Assembly: GCA_029876055.1 (NCBI GenBank)
Contig: CM056879.1
Location: 744,001 to 808,000, forward strand
DNA: 64,000 bases
From: Madurella fahalii
Lineage: Eukaryota > Ascomycota > Sordariomycetes > Sordariales
Reading direction: 5' to 3'
Part shown: in pieces, positions 42,837 to 53,233 of the stretch
Layout of the letters: each line of letters begins with the position of its first letter
How positions within the stretch are numbered: the stretch's first letter is position 1
Translations under genes and position numbers: made by a program
Notes under the pieces: model-generated
The model's input: only the letters and a program-made list of their open reading frames with translations
What the model was told of the DNA's origin: nothing
Databases searched by the model: none

Positions 42837-43336
42837 TTAGACTCCGTTCCAGGGGCGGCACTTGTTCGCAGCGCAATAGCCATTGCAGCACGGCCCGACC
42901 AGCTGCCCGTTCTCGTAGCAGTTGCTATAGTTGGGCACACACATGCCCTGGCAGCTGACAGCCACGATCGGCTGCGGAGGCCCAACCAGCACAAGGCCAA
43001 TACCGTCAGGCGAGATGCTGCTGGCAAAGGTCACCTCGGCGCCGTCAACGGTGCGGAAATCGCATTGTGAGTAGGCGTTGTAGTCGGGAGCCTCGATGAT
43101 GTTGACTGCCAGGTTGCTGTCTGTGTGTTGTGTTAGTGCATCAAGGGAAAATCACATAGAGGAAGACGGGACTGACTGGTAAGGCGCTCGACGCCGTCAG
43201 CGGGGAAGGCCATGTCGTATTCTGCCGGGCCAGCGCGGAACTTGAGGTGCACGGTCTGGACATCGCGCTGTTCAAGCGGGATGACTGAGGCGGCGGCGAG
43301 GCCAAGGGCAGAGGCAAGAAGAGCGAGGTACTTCAT
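42837..43336 (-). CDS. Small secreted cysteine-rich protein
   Basis: Two exons give about 145 residues. Residues 1-16 are a signal peptide (MKYLALLASALGLAAA). After a short spacer (SVIPLEQRD, a possible Kex2-like site region) comes a first part (VQTVHLKFRAGPAEYDMAFPADG). An intron at about 43,120-43,177 leads to NLAVNIIEAPDYNAYSQC. The second half has eight Cys in the order C, C, C, C, CC, C, C (AVSCQGMCVPNYSNCYENG and GPCCNGYCAANKC), enough for four disulphides. The spacing resembles small knottin-like folds. Such proteins are common in fungal secretomes, sometimes as effectors. I recognise no named family and claim no function. Confidence 0.8.
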
Positions 43337-44123
43337 CTTGAAAGGTTTTAAATAACGACAAAGTGCAGATGTTTCGCGATCAGAGGTCTGGCTGTTGTCT
43401 TCGTTCAGAAATTCAAGCCGTTCATCTAGGCGGCTCCAAGCCATATTTATACCCATTAAAAACCCCAGCGGCAGCCCAACACTGGATAGTGATTGAGGAG
43501 CTACATTTAGCATCGCAGCTCAAGCCAGCCAATACAATGCTACCTTGATTCTAGATGCATGGTCTATTCAACCCAATACGAGGAGGAACTCTTGGCATCT
43601 GCGGCGTGGCATGGGACGCAGGACAGCAGCTGACTCTGAATCAGTGGGTTTGGGTCAGCCCACGCCTAACGTGATTTGACAGGCCCAACAGGCCCTCCAC
43701 CGGCCGCGGGATACGACGTTGCCTGGAGCCCTGCCGGCTCGGTAGGTACCCAAGCAAAGAGGGGAGAGTGGAGCCCCGATGTCCAGGTAAGCACCGGGAC
43801 ATATGTCAGCCAAGAGTTGGCTGCATTGCCCGTTGGGGTCTGTTGATCGTTGACATGTTCGTGGGCTATACGACAACCGGTATCGCCTGAGCGTAAGTCA
43901 GTAAGACGGGGTAATATACCTTTGCCGATGTTCCGGGTTCTGACCGCTAGTGCGCTCCCCAGTTCCGCTGGGGGATCTGAGTACATGGGATGCTTAATCT
44001 CAACATCTTTACATGTCGATATCGTCATAGTTGGTGGTGTGCAAGTTGATCCTGCTTTCGGTAAGATCAGGTCATTTGTATATATGCATGATGGGCACTC
44101 GCTCCCTGTACGATATGTGTAAC
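43337..44123. other. Upstream region of the secreted protein gene and flank of the ABC pseudogene
   Basis: The first 200 bp or so should be the promoter of the secreted protein gene, with TATTTATA near 43,444. A minus-strand frame running left from the ABC remnant down to 43,666 is open but lies past the remnant's natural stop at 44124, in another frame. Confidence 0.45.
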
Positions 44124-45805
44124 CTAAATGCGCATCTTCTTTCCCGCAAACAACCCAATGAACGCTATGATACGGTGTACCGTCCCGATCGCCACAAGGA
44201 TGACCAGGTTCCTCCCCCAGCCTATCGAGTGCAAAGCCTATCAACTCGGACAACGCATGCACATCATAGATGTGCTGGGACGGTTTGACGAGCTGGCCCC
44301 AGTAGATTTCCGTCGGCCAGACATCGGGGCTCGCTCTCCACAGCCACTCCAAGTTCCTGTGAATGACTCAGTTAGCAACCACCCAATCAACCCGCGTTGG
44401 CTAAACAAATAAAAAAAAAAAAAAATGAAATACCAGCTCTTCGCGGTCCTCAACGGCGGTGCCGCCCCGGACAAGATACCCACAATCAACAGATCATGGT
44501 CGCCAGCAGCGGCGCCGACTCCCGCTTCGCCACCATGGTCACACGGCTCGCCAGCCCGTAAATACAACAAAAGCAGAGCGGATTCGTGATAAACCCAATG
44601 CCCCAGGGGATGATGGTTGCGCTTAGTAAGAACAGCCGCGTCATGAAGTGCAAGCAGGCGGCGACCATACGCGGCAGCACGCTCACGCTTCTGACGACAA
44701 AGTAGGCGAGGCTGGGCGCGAGTGGTCGGCCTCGGCCTCGCAGCGTCTCCTCGGAGAAGACCCGCACGCTGGAAGGCGTTGGGGGGGACGAGACGAGCCT
44801 GACGGCCATGGCCGTCAATAAGTAGCAGGTCGTACAGAGGTTGGTACTACGGGCCCCAGTACAGCTCACCCCCGGCCCTTGGCCTTCTTCGCCAGCTCCA
44901 GCACGATCACGGCCAGCGCCGCCAGCACCAGCTGGAACGCCAGCAACGGCAGGTCCCGGTACTGCTGGAGCATGGCCCGCTTCAGGCACAGCCAGGCCTG
45001 CTTGCGCCGCAGCGCGCCCCGCTTCTTGAGTTGCTAGGTCATGCTCGCCCGTTGCTGGTCGGGTCGGTGTTGCCCGTGAAGAGGACTGTGGTGCGTACGT
45101 CGTTGTTCCGGCGCAAGTGGCGGGGTTTGTTGACTTCGAGGTTGTTCGAACCTCTAGCGGCCGTCGGATTGTTGTTGCTGCTGCTGCTGTCTCGGTTTCG
45201 ATCGTCCGTGCCGCTGGGTGTGCCGGGCCTAGCTTCGGGAGACGGGAGGGCGGTTGCGGCGCCGCTTAAGATCCGCCACTGCCTCGGCGGGAGGACACCG
45301 GCGCGGGGTTGATGCTGACGGTTGCCAATCTCAGGGCCGACCAGTGGGCAACGAGCGCGTCCTTGGAAACGTCCCACTTTGCCCTGTAAGATCGGCCGTT
45401 GCCCGTGATGATGTCGGTCACCACGTCACCAACGTTGGGCAAGCCCGGGGAAGCCAAAGCCGAGCTTCTCGACGAAGGCTCGCACTTCCGACTCTGGTCC
45501 TTCGTACAGCTGCTACCCATTCGCTAAGAGGACAAGGTCGTCGAGTATGTCAAATATTTCCTTTCGTGGCTGGTGGATAAGGGTAATTACCGAAATGCCC
45601 AGCCTTGCGATGGCCTTGAACCCCCGCATGATTGAGCCCGGCGCGGTAGCGTCGGGACCTGACGTCGGCTCGTCCAGGAAGATGGCCATGGTTGCGGCTG
45701 CTAGCTCCATGCCGATAATAACACGGTATCTGGTATTTTGTTTGAACAATGTCCGAATGGGGCGCCATCACCTTTTGCAGACCCGAAGGCAGTAGATGTC
45801 TGTTA
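44124..45805 (-). pseudogene. ABCG-type (White/PDR-like) ABC transporter, 5'-truncated pseudogene
   Basis: From the left end of the protein, the remnant starts inside the ATP-binding domain. It has IGMELAAATMAIFLDEPTSGPDATAPGSIMRG (Walker B and D-loop, with Pro where DEPTSGLD has Leu) and ISVITLIHQPRKEIFDILDDLVLLANG. In another frame come FPGLPNVGDVVTDIITG and AWLCLKRAMLQQYRDLPLLAFQL. After an in-frame stop near 44,860 come ABC2 membrane parts (VRSVSVLPRMVAACLHF, CCIYGLASRVTMVAKRESAPLLATMIC). A one-base shift near 44,495 leads to LIVGILSGAAPPLRT. An intron with a long T run then leads to LEWLWRASPDVWPTEIYWGQL. A further shift gives NLVILVAIGTVHRIIAFIGLF and a stop at 44124. Walker A and the signature motif are absent. 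Confidence 0.88.
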
Positions 45806-46011
45806 CCATCTCATGAGCAAGACAGCTGTTGCACCACTTTTAGATAATACTACAGTGTCTAAAGCAAAGCCACAGTCATTGGTCGGATCGCGGAGTCAAC
45901 ACTAACTCACATCTCTACGAATCGATGCTCGGACGGTGCCGCGGCATCTCTTACCGCTCGCTATCAATAGGGGCAGACACCTCAGCCGCCCACCAGATTG
46001 CCCCTGTCATA

Positions 46012-47407
46012 TCACTCTCCTATATTTACAGTATCTAAACTGACAGTAGGTCGTTTGTTACTCAGTAGAACCGGCTTGATCACACAGCCTGCTCGCAAGT
46101 CCCGGAGGGCTTTGTGCAGTTCGTCGAAGCTGTAGAATGTGAGCAACTCATCAAACGGAAACTTTCCTGCGCATTTCAAAATCACTCGTCAGCGTTCAGG
46201 TTGTCACTACAAAGCAAAGATGGAATAAAAAGAGAGAAGAATTGATACCGACCTTGTTTCCACAAGTCAATCATTAGAGGGATTGACTGTGCACCGTCAG
46301 TGGTGAATACCAGCTTTGCGGCAAGAGATCCCGCGGACTTACCACGCGAGGCACCGAGTCACCCTGATGTGTGCCCCGATACGTGATTCCCCTGACTAGG
46401 TGCTGGCTTGAAGTCACCTGCAGCGCCACATCTGGTGATCCACCAACCGTAATGATCGTACCCTTCGCCTTGAGCGCCAAGTGGCCGACCTTGACTAAGT
46501 CTCCCCTTCCCACGCAGTCGAGGGCGTAGTCAAAACCTCGTCCACCTGTTGTCAACCCCTTCAGTCTTTCGACAAAGTTCTCCTCGCTCTCTCTTCCGGC
46601 GGCAAAGTCGGACGAGTCGACCAAGTCTGTCGCCGCCGCCTTCACGCAAGCAGGTAGCACCGCAAGCTTCTCCGGCGACTTGTCCACCAGCACCAGTTTC
46701 GCCGGCATGCTCAGCTTTGCCGCGAGGCAAGCCGCGAGGCCCACCGACCCAGCCCCAAAGATGCACAAGGCGCTGCCCGGACGCGGTTTCGCGACGTTGA
46801 AGATCGCTCCCGCCCCGGTCTGGATGCCACACCCTAGGGAAGCGTACAGGCACATTTCCCGGTCCGAAGTCTCCGACGACAGCTTTACCGCGCTGCTCGC
46901 CCGCGCCACGATCCGTCGGCCCATGCTGCTCTGCCCAAAGAAGAGCCCCTTGATTCCTTTATCACCACCACCGCCACCACCAGCACCACCACCGCCGCCG
47001 CCACAATCCTCATCGACAACAGCACCCACAACCCTCCCCTCAAAATTCAGCCTCCCCAGCTCATAGCAATACGCATTCTCCCCGGCCGTGCACATCTCAC
47101 ACCCCCCGCAGCTAGCATACGACAAGACCACCTTGTCGCCCACGTGGAGGCCTGCCACATTGGCGCCGACCGCGACCACGGTCCCCGCACACTCGTGGCC
47201 CAGGATGAGCGGGGGCTTGCAGTGGGCGAAGGCGCCGGAGGCGACCTTGACATCCGTGGCGCAGACCGAGAAGGCCGCAGTGTCGAGGACGATCTCGTCC
47301 GGGAGGATGGGTCCGTAGCGGATCGAGGCGAGGGTAATCGCGGAGGTGGCGGAGGGGGCAATGTATGCTTGGGAAGTGAAGCCCGAGGAGGCGAGCGGTG
47401 GGGACAT
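46012..47407 (-). CDS. Zinc-dependent alcohol dehydrogenase (MDR family)
   Basis: NAD(P)-dependent oxidation of an alcohol, or reduction of a carbonyl, is expected. Exon 1 starts at 47407. Catalytic zinc motifs are FSVCATDVK and LGHECAGTVVAVG. The structural zinc lobe is CGGCEMCTAGENAYC with its four Cys. The Rossmann motif is CIFGAGSVGLAACLAAK, followed by KLVLVDKSPEKL, whose Asp favours NAD over NADP. Introns follow DSVPRV and the short exon SIPLMIDLWKQ, and the last exon (KFPFDELLTFYSFDELHKALRDLRAGCVIKPVL) matches the family's C-terminus and ends at 46012. The protein resembles aryl-alcohol and benzyl-alcohol dehydrogenases. A glycine-rich insertion of about 17 residues (near 46,968-47,012) interrupts the middle and is unusual. 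Substrate unknown. Confidence 0.9.
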
Positions 47408-49114
47408 TGTGCTGGGACGGGGAGGTGAGGCGGGTGATGGCTTGGGGTTTTGCGAAGGGAAGAGTGAGGGAGTGACTGTGAACGATTTGGGGTGATGCTA
47501 GGTGTTGGCTTGATATAGGGAGCCCCAGGGCGTGCGGGCGCCGGGTAAGTGCTTCGCCTATGAGGGATGCGGGGCTGCTCGGCAGATGCCGACGCTGGAT
47601 CTCGAATTGCTGCCACTCCGGGCTTGAGGCGGTTTCAAAGAATTAGATCGTAATAGCCGGGATCCTACTGTAGAACCCTGCGGTTTGGTTCCTAGCAGAG
47701 ATTTCAGTCGAGGGTATCAAAACTGTCCCAGCGTTTATAACTCACCGAATTGCACTTACCATCAAGCACTCCGGGCCCCGATGCACTGGCTACCGATTGT
47801 TAAAAAAACTACCAGTTGTACTCCGAATACTCGCTCTACAAATCTAGTTCGCCATAAGTTGACCTGGGGGGGATTCAGAGGGATGGCAGAGCGGTATCGT
47901 ATAAGGTAGTCATAATCGTTGAAGACTGCCGCTAACACGCAAGGTTGAGGCTGGAACTCGGTGTTACTATCTTAAACCCTTGATTCAAAGGTGACAAGTC
48001 TGCTTTAGTTTTACCGCGTCGGGAACTAAGAGGTTAACAACCAATACTTATGTGTTTTCAGCTTTGGTTGATGGCATTGCTGATGGTGTCGGACGTGTGG
48101 TCAAAACAGATAATCTCGCCTGAAGCAAGCGAATTTACGCGAGACGATCAGCCCTTGTATCGCGCAGTCCGTCTACCAAGACTGTCTGACGCCTGCATTT
48201 GAGGGGAGGCGACATGAGACTTTGCTTAGGAAGAGAGATAAAGAAAGAAAATTAAGGAAAAGAAAAAGAAGGACGATAGTGCACAAAATTCCAAAAGTAT
48301 GGGCGACCCAGGAATCGAACCTGGGTTTCTTCGGATTTGTTCGCCACAACGAAGCGTCCTGACCACTAGACTAGTCGCCCTATATCTGATTGATTATTGT
48401 TATGACAATAGTTATGTACAGGGTATCCATGCGGCCATATGAATAACCACTTGGTTAGCAAACAAGTCAGCGGCATAGGCACATAATGCGGCTGTCCATA
48501 ATAATACAGTCAAGGGCACAAGAGCAAAACAGAAGTGAGCCTGAGAGGCTGCTGGTCAAGGTAATGTATCATGACCCAGAGATGCAAGGGAGTATGAAGG
48601 GGCGGAGCAACAATGAATGGGACAAATCGCATCCCGGTCGAGAAAGATAATGTATCATAGCATACATTCTCCCCATGTCATTTCCATATTGCATTATTAG
48701 TAGTGCAGAGATGATGAACATCAAATTCGCTTCTCTCACCCTTATGTCTCATATTTACAACCCAACTCAGCAGTATGCAGCTGCCAAATATCTTCACCAC
48801 GCCCCTGTACTAGCCCTTCTATATATTATAAGGTGATATTCTTATTTTCTGCGTGATGTTACGAGGCTGCATATAAGAGTCTTTGGGCATTAATCGCCGG
48901 TTTGGAGCTGTCTAAGGTCCGTATGATCAGATCCAGCTTAACGGGCCGGATGATTAGAATGATTTCTCTTCTCCGCGGAGATGTGCTGAATGGCTAAGTA
49001 GTCAGGTAGAGCAATGATAAGTCCACATGTAATCTCTCCTACGATGTAACCCATCGTTTACGTACGTGTCTACTCCTAGCCATCCGGCCCGCAGAGGTGC
49101 GCGAAAAAGAATGC
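47408..49114. other. Intergenic region with tRNA-His
   Basis: The right side of the ADH start (47,408-47,640) is probably its promoter. A single tRNA gene lies at 48301-48380. The rest is AT-rich (48,380-49,000) without open frames that look coding. Confidence 0.5.
48301..48380 (-). tRNA. tRNA-His (GTG) with 9-bp intron
   Basis: The minus strand folds as a cloverleaf: acceptor GGGCGAC with GTCGCCC, D arm GTC-loop-GAC, anticodon stem CTTCG with CGAAG, loop with anticodon GTG, T arm CCAGG-TTCGATT-CCTGG. The anticodon stem closes only if nine bases (CGAACAAAT or a shift of it) after position 37 are removed as an intron, the standard nuclear position. The mature length is 71 before end processing. 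Confidence 0.93.
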
Positions 49115-49928
49115 TTAGAACGCTTCCTCTACATCCATCTCCACGAAGCTGTCGTCTTCCACCTGAGAATCTATTTTGCTCCATTCTGGCCCTCCCCCAG
49201 GCTGCTCTTGCTCTAGGTTATCACATCCGAAGCTAAGCTTCTCCTTCCAGCCATGAACCGAGTCCCTGTGCTCGTCCATGGCGCCTAGCAACACGGCGTC
49301 CCCATTTTGAGATCCGTTATCGGATCTTGGACGTGGTGAATTCCTTGCCGGCTCTAGGATTTGGCCATCCAAGTCGTCTGCTTCTAGCTTGCATACCCAG
49401 CGACTCATTCCATCTAAGTCTGCCTGCATGTTATACCGTAACGGCGGCGACGGCGCGGCGACCCCTGGGGTGGAGTCTTTAGAGAACCCGGAGTGAACTG
49501 GCTGGCATGTTGAAAATGGAAATATCTCTGGCCGCGTTGTGCGCTTTGGGCGGCCGGCTTGCTTCCAGAATAGTTCTTTAGGGGTACGTGTTGCGTTTCC
49601 CACTGCTACGCAAAGTCAGTCGCTGTATGTTAGCTAGTACTGGTTGAGAATCCTTACTGAGGAATTTCTCGTCAATGATGCCGGCCATTGGTGGCGACCA
49701 CGAAGCCTGGGCGGGCGGTAAGCATGACTTTGCAGGAATGAATGTTCCCTGAGGTGCTAGGCCGTCAGAGGAGGTAACGACATTGCTGCTCGTGGGCTCG
49801 ACTGGGGAAGCCTCCCAATGCCCGCGTAGCGGCCGATCCATTTGGTGAGCTAACGGAAGTGGAAGGGCCCAAAGGGCTGTTGGGGGCCTCAGTAACCCTG
49901 GGGGCAGCAGGCCCTCTTTGAGCTCCAT
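49115..49928 (-). CDS. Hypothetical fungal protein
   Basis: Two exons; the intron (about 49,603-49,660) joins IIDEKFL to VGNATRTPKELFWKQAGRPKRTTRPEIFPF in phase. About 255 residues. The N-terminal half is Pro/Leu-rich and low in order. The second half has a short conserved-looking block around RTPKELFWKQAGRPKRTTRPE and a long acidic tail ending DDSFVEMDVEEAF. There is no signal peptide, membrane span or known domain. The basic patch followed by an acidic end is compatible with a nuclear or regulatory protein, which is only a guess. A start further upstream is not favoured, because stops precede the ATG at 49928. Confidence 0.6.
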
Positions 49929-51356
49929 TTAAATTTGAGAATACTTAAAAGTGCACGATGCTCAGTGGGAGTCATGTAACAAGAATACCATAACTATCAG
50001 TACGAGTGAGTCATAAGGTTCCTGCCGTTATGCCACTTTCCAATGTTAAAACTTGCACGTTGTATGCATTGCAGATGATTGGGGTCCGTTAAGGACTCCG
50101 TGTGTAACTCGGCGTCAAAGTCATGCATTATACGCACGGCTGCAGCTGAGTCCTAGAAGTAGCCAAGTACATGGAATACGAGGCTTGATGCTTGGAAAAT
50201 GCAGTAGATCTGCAACATTGGGCAGGATTAGCTCCACATCATGCATTGGTGGCAAAATGGTCAACGATTCTCTGTCCATTGACCGGATACCTTCAACTCC
50301 TTCCTCCAACAGTATTTGAAACAGAATCAGGCATCCGTGACGCGTCCCATGCGGAGGCCCAATAAGGCTGCGTCAGCAGAGAGTAGGTGAGCCTGTCGCA
50401 TCATTGTTTTAGCCTCAAAAGCAATCAGCCCTTGTCTTATTACCAGCAGCATGCCTGTTTCGAGGACTTTGCGTACCGGGGCATGAGTATGGTACGGACC
50501 ACTCCAGTGATAAACACACAAGCTTTTTCAATGCAACAGTCACTTAAGCTCTTCACGGTCTATTTGTTTCTGTTTCCACTGCCTTTAGTGACTCGGGCAT
50601 CGGGGTTACGCAGGTGCTCAGGGGTTCAGGGGCTGGGTCGATCGCCGGGCCGTAACCTGGCATATTGGCCACCGTGGTATCTCAGTTCGGCTGTCAGCAC
50701 TCTGGGAGCATCTATGCAGCGAGATGAATTCGGAGCATTGGATAGCCTGCTGAGCCTTGTTAAAGACTTCCGCGATGGCTGCAAAGCGGTCTATACCCTC
50801 TCACATTTCTCCTCTCTGTTCATCGTGGCACTGAGGTCACTCCGATCAAGTCCGCGCATGAGGCGTTGCCAAAAAAACGAGGGACTGGGAATTAACGCAA
50901 GCATGGAGACCGCTGGGGCAAAACTATATGCTTACGATGATTTCGTCCAGGTTCGAACTGGAGACCTTCAGTGTGTTAGACTGACGTGATAACCAACTAC
51001 ACCACGAAACCATTCCCACTCTTATGGAGGGTGGAGTGACAGCCTGGCTCTAGAGAGTGCAGCATCGTAGGTCACGGTGAATCTAGTTTGGGATCTCACT
51101 TTCGGCATGTTGCACATACAAGCTATAGGGTCTCAGAGACCATGGTTAAGGCACTCTTAAACTGCATTGTTTCCGACTCATTATTGCATTAGCTCAGTAG
51201 CCTTTCAGTTTGCAGATCCTTGACAAAATGTCCTTTTACGCTAGGCAACTTCGGAGTATTTGCGTACAGGCGACGAGATCAGACCTTGATATATCGCCCT
51301 GACTAGAAATTTTATCTATATGCGCCTTTCCAACCAGTCTCTCTCTATAAAATGCC
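49929..51356. other. Intergenic region with tRNA-Val
   Basis: A plus-strand frame of 200 residues (50387-50989) is open but runs antisense into the tRNA gene and has no domain. Apart from the tRNA I see no gene. Confidence 0.5.
50938..51011 (-). tRNA. tRNA-Val (AAC)
   Basis: Cloverleaf on the minus strand: acceptor GGTTTCG with CGAAATC plus discriminator A, D arm with TAGTTGGTTA, anticodon stem TCAGT with ACTGA, loop CTAACAC giving anticodon AAC, T arm with GTTCGAAC. No intron. 74 bases. Confidence 0.95.
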
Positions 51357-52075
51357 TTACAATGTCGCCCTCTTCTCGCACAGCTCCAGCTCCCCAAAAG
51401 CCTTCTTCAGCTCGGGCACCTCTAGTAAGCTCTTCAGATACCCCTCAATACTAGGCGCCTCCTTGCGCATCTCGGCATCCACCAAGAACTTGGCCGCCAG
51501 GTGCATCGGTCCCAGCACCATGATATCAGCCAGCGTGAGCTGGTCTCCGACCAGGTACTTCTTCCCCTTGAGGGCGCCCTCGAGCCGCTTCACGGCCCGC
51601 TCAAGGTTGGCCACATTGGTCTTGTACTTCTCCTCGTCGTAAGGGATCAACTTGAGGGTCACCATGAGCAGCGGCGGGATGAGGTTGGTGGCGAGCTCCT
51701 GCTCGGAGAAACACGCCCACTGCTCGATTACGGCACGGGTCTGAGCGTCATTGCCGACGAGCTGGCCGGCCTTGGGTCCGCTCTCCGCCAGATACCGCGC
51801 GATGGCCTGACCTTCGGTCAGGAGGAACTTGCCGTCGGCCGACTCGAAGGCGGGCACCTTGCCGAGCGGGAATTTCTTGAGGAACTCCTCGGTCTTGTTG
51901 GTCACGCCGATCTGGAAGTCCGGGGTCGTCTCGAGCTCAAGGCCATTGAGTTCGGCGATGGCTTGGGCCTGATGAGGGGTTAGAATGGGAATGGGATAAG
52001 GGGCGGGGGTGGGGTACTCACCCGCTGGACACGGTAGTTGTTAGAGTAGCTGTGGATCTTGCCAAAGGGAGCCAT
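51357..52075 (-). CDS. GST-like protein of the eEF1B-gamma N-terminal type
   Basis: Glutathione-S-transferase fold. Exon 1 (MAPFGKIHSYSNNYRVQR) starts at 52075 and an intron at about 51,971-52,020 leads to AQAIAELNGLELETTPDFQ. The thioredoxin-like half continues with KKFPLGKVPAFESADGKFLLTEGQAIARYLAE, including the Glu-Gly/Ser site typical of GSTs. The helical half has YLVGDQLTLADIMVLGPMHLAAKFLVDAEMRKEAPSIEGYLKSLLEVPELKKAFGELELCEKRATL, which closely resembles elongation factor 1-gamma. The protein stops there at about 220 residues and lacks the C-terminal EF1G domain of full eEF1B-gamma (over 400 residues). It is therefore a stand-alone GST of that subclass. No further exon with EF1G sequence is seen in the next kilobase. 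Confidence 0.9.
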
Positions 52076-53233
52076 GGTGGAACGTGTGAGGTATGATATG
52101 AGGGGGATCTTGAGTTGGAAGTAAGAGTTCTATGTTATAATTTGAGTCGTGAATGGCGTGCTCTGAATTGTTCTCAACGTTACCGACAATCGCCATCTTA
52201 TATACCTTGGTCTCTATCCCCCGCTTGGGTAATGCTGCCCACCCTTGCCTGAGCAGTTTTGACCCTCGGACTCGGGACCCCACTCTATACGTCCCTGCTA
52301 CGACGCCCGATGCGCTCTGCCGCGTCAGGCTTTGGTTGGCTCCAAGGGTTGTTTCACAGGGGCCAGCGCGGCAATCGCAAGCCCCTCTTTTCGGGAACGT
52401 TCTAGGGGGATCTGTCGATCAGTTCGCACCAGGAAACTTAAGCTCGGCCTAAGCCGATGCCACAAGCGGACATCTTGTGAGTTTGTGACTGATTTCTTGT
52501 TGTGCTCGATCTTGAAAACCACGGACGTGTATTGTCGCCCAGATGGCGAAACCCTGAGGCTGAAGCCATTGTACTGCAAGTTCCCTCTGTGCAACGTGAT
52601 CCGGGTTACCGGGCAGCTTCGGAGACATCGTGAATAATGAGGGACGCCTTCTTACAAATCAACAGCTGTTAGCGGTGGGACTGGTTGCGCCGCATCCCTT
52701 GAACCCAGCGATCTGGGTCCACCCGCACACAAAAGTGAGCGATCCGGATCAAAAGTCCGACCGGACAGGGGTCACCCCCCTATCCGTATCACTGCATATT
52801 GATGACAAATGGACGGGCTGGGAATCGAACCCAGTACCTTTCGCACGCACTGTTGGGCATGCTAAGCGAACGCTCTACCAAATGAGCTACACGCCCAGTG
52901 TATGCTTTGCTTGTTGTTGAGAGGAGGTGGTGGAGATTCGATAGCTGAGCGGCAGACAGTTGCGGTCATGTCCAGCTGCATCTTTCTGCTAGAGCCTACC
53001 ATGGAACTGCTATGTCAACGGTTAGAGGTGAGGAAGACGTGGCCGGCACGCGTAAGCTGCATTGGAACCTTCCCCCTGGCAAGTGACGACTTCCCGGGGG
53101 TCCAGGACATTGGCCGGATGCTCACAAGAGGAAGATAGCAATATACTGGTATAAACAAGCCATCCGGCCACCCAGCCACCAAGCCACTGTATGCACATCC
53201 TGCTCTGCCTGTCTTGCCCTACCGTACAAGCCC
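52076..53233. other. Intergenic region with tRNA-Ala
   Basis: The left 250 bp flank the GST start and should include its promoter. The tRNA lies at 52811-52896. No further gene is supported. Confidence 0.5.
52811..52896 (-). tRNA. tRNA-Ala (AGC) with 14-bp intron
   Basis: Minus strand: acceptor GGGCGTG, D arm GCTC-loop-GAGC, anticodon stem TTCGC with GCGAA, loop TTAGCAT giving AGC, T arm CTGGG-TTCGATT-CCCAG, 3' side CCCGTCC. The anticodon stem closes after removing 14 bases (TGCCCAACAGTGCG or a one-base shift). Acceptor position 6 (T) faces C, a mismatch where a pair is expected. Confidence 0.92.

Noticed and set aside
43666..44352. Single 228-residue minus-strand protein
   Set aside because: Only its first part (WLWRASPDVWPTEIYWGQL) is real ABC transporter sequence; the rest is an out-of-frame extension past the pseudogene's natural end.
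50387..50989. Plus-strand frame of 200 residues
   Set aside because: It runs antisense through tRNA-Val and lacks any motif.
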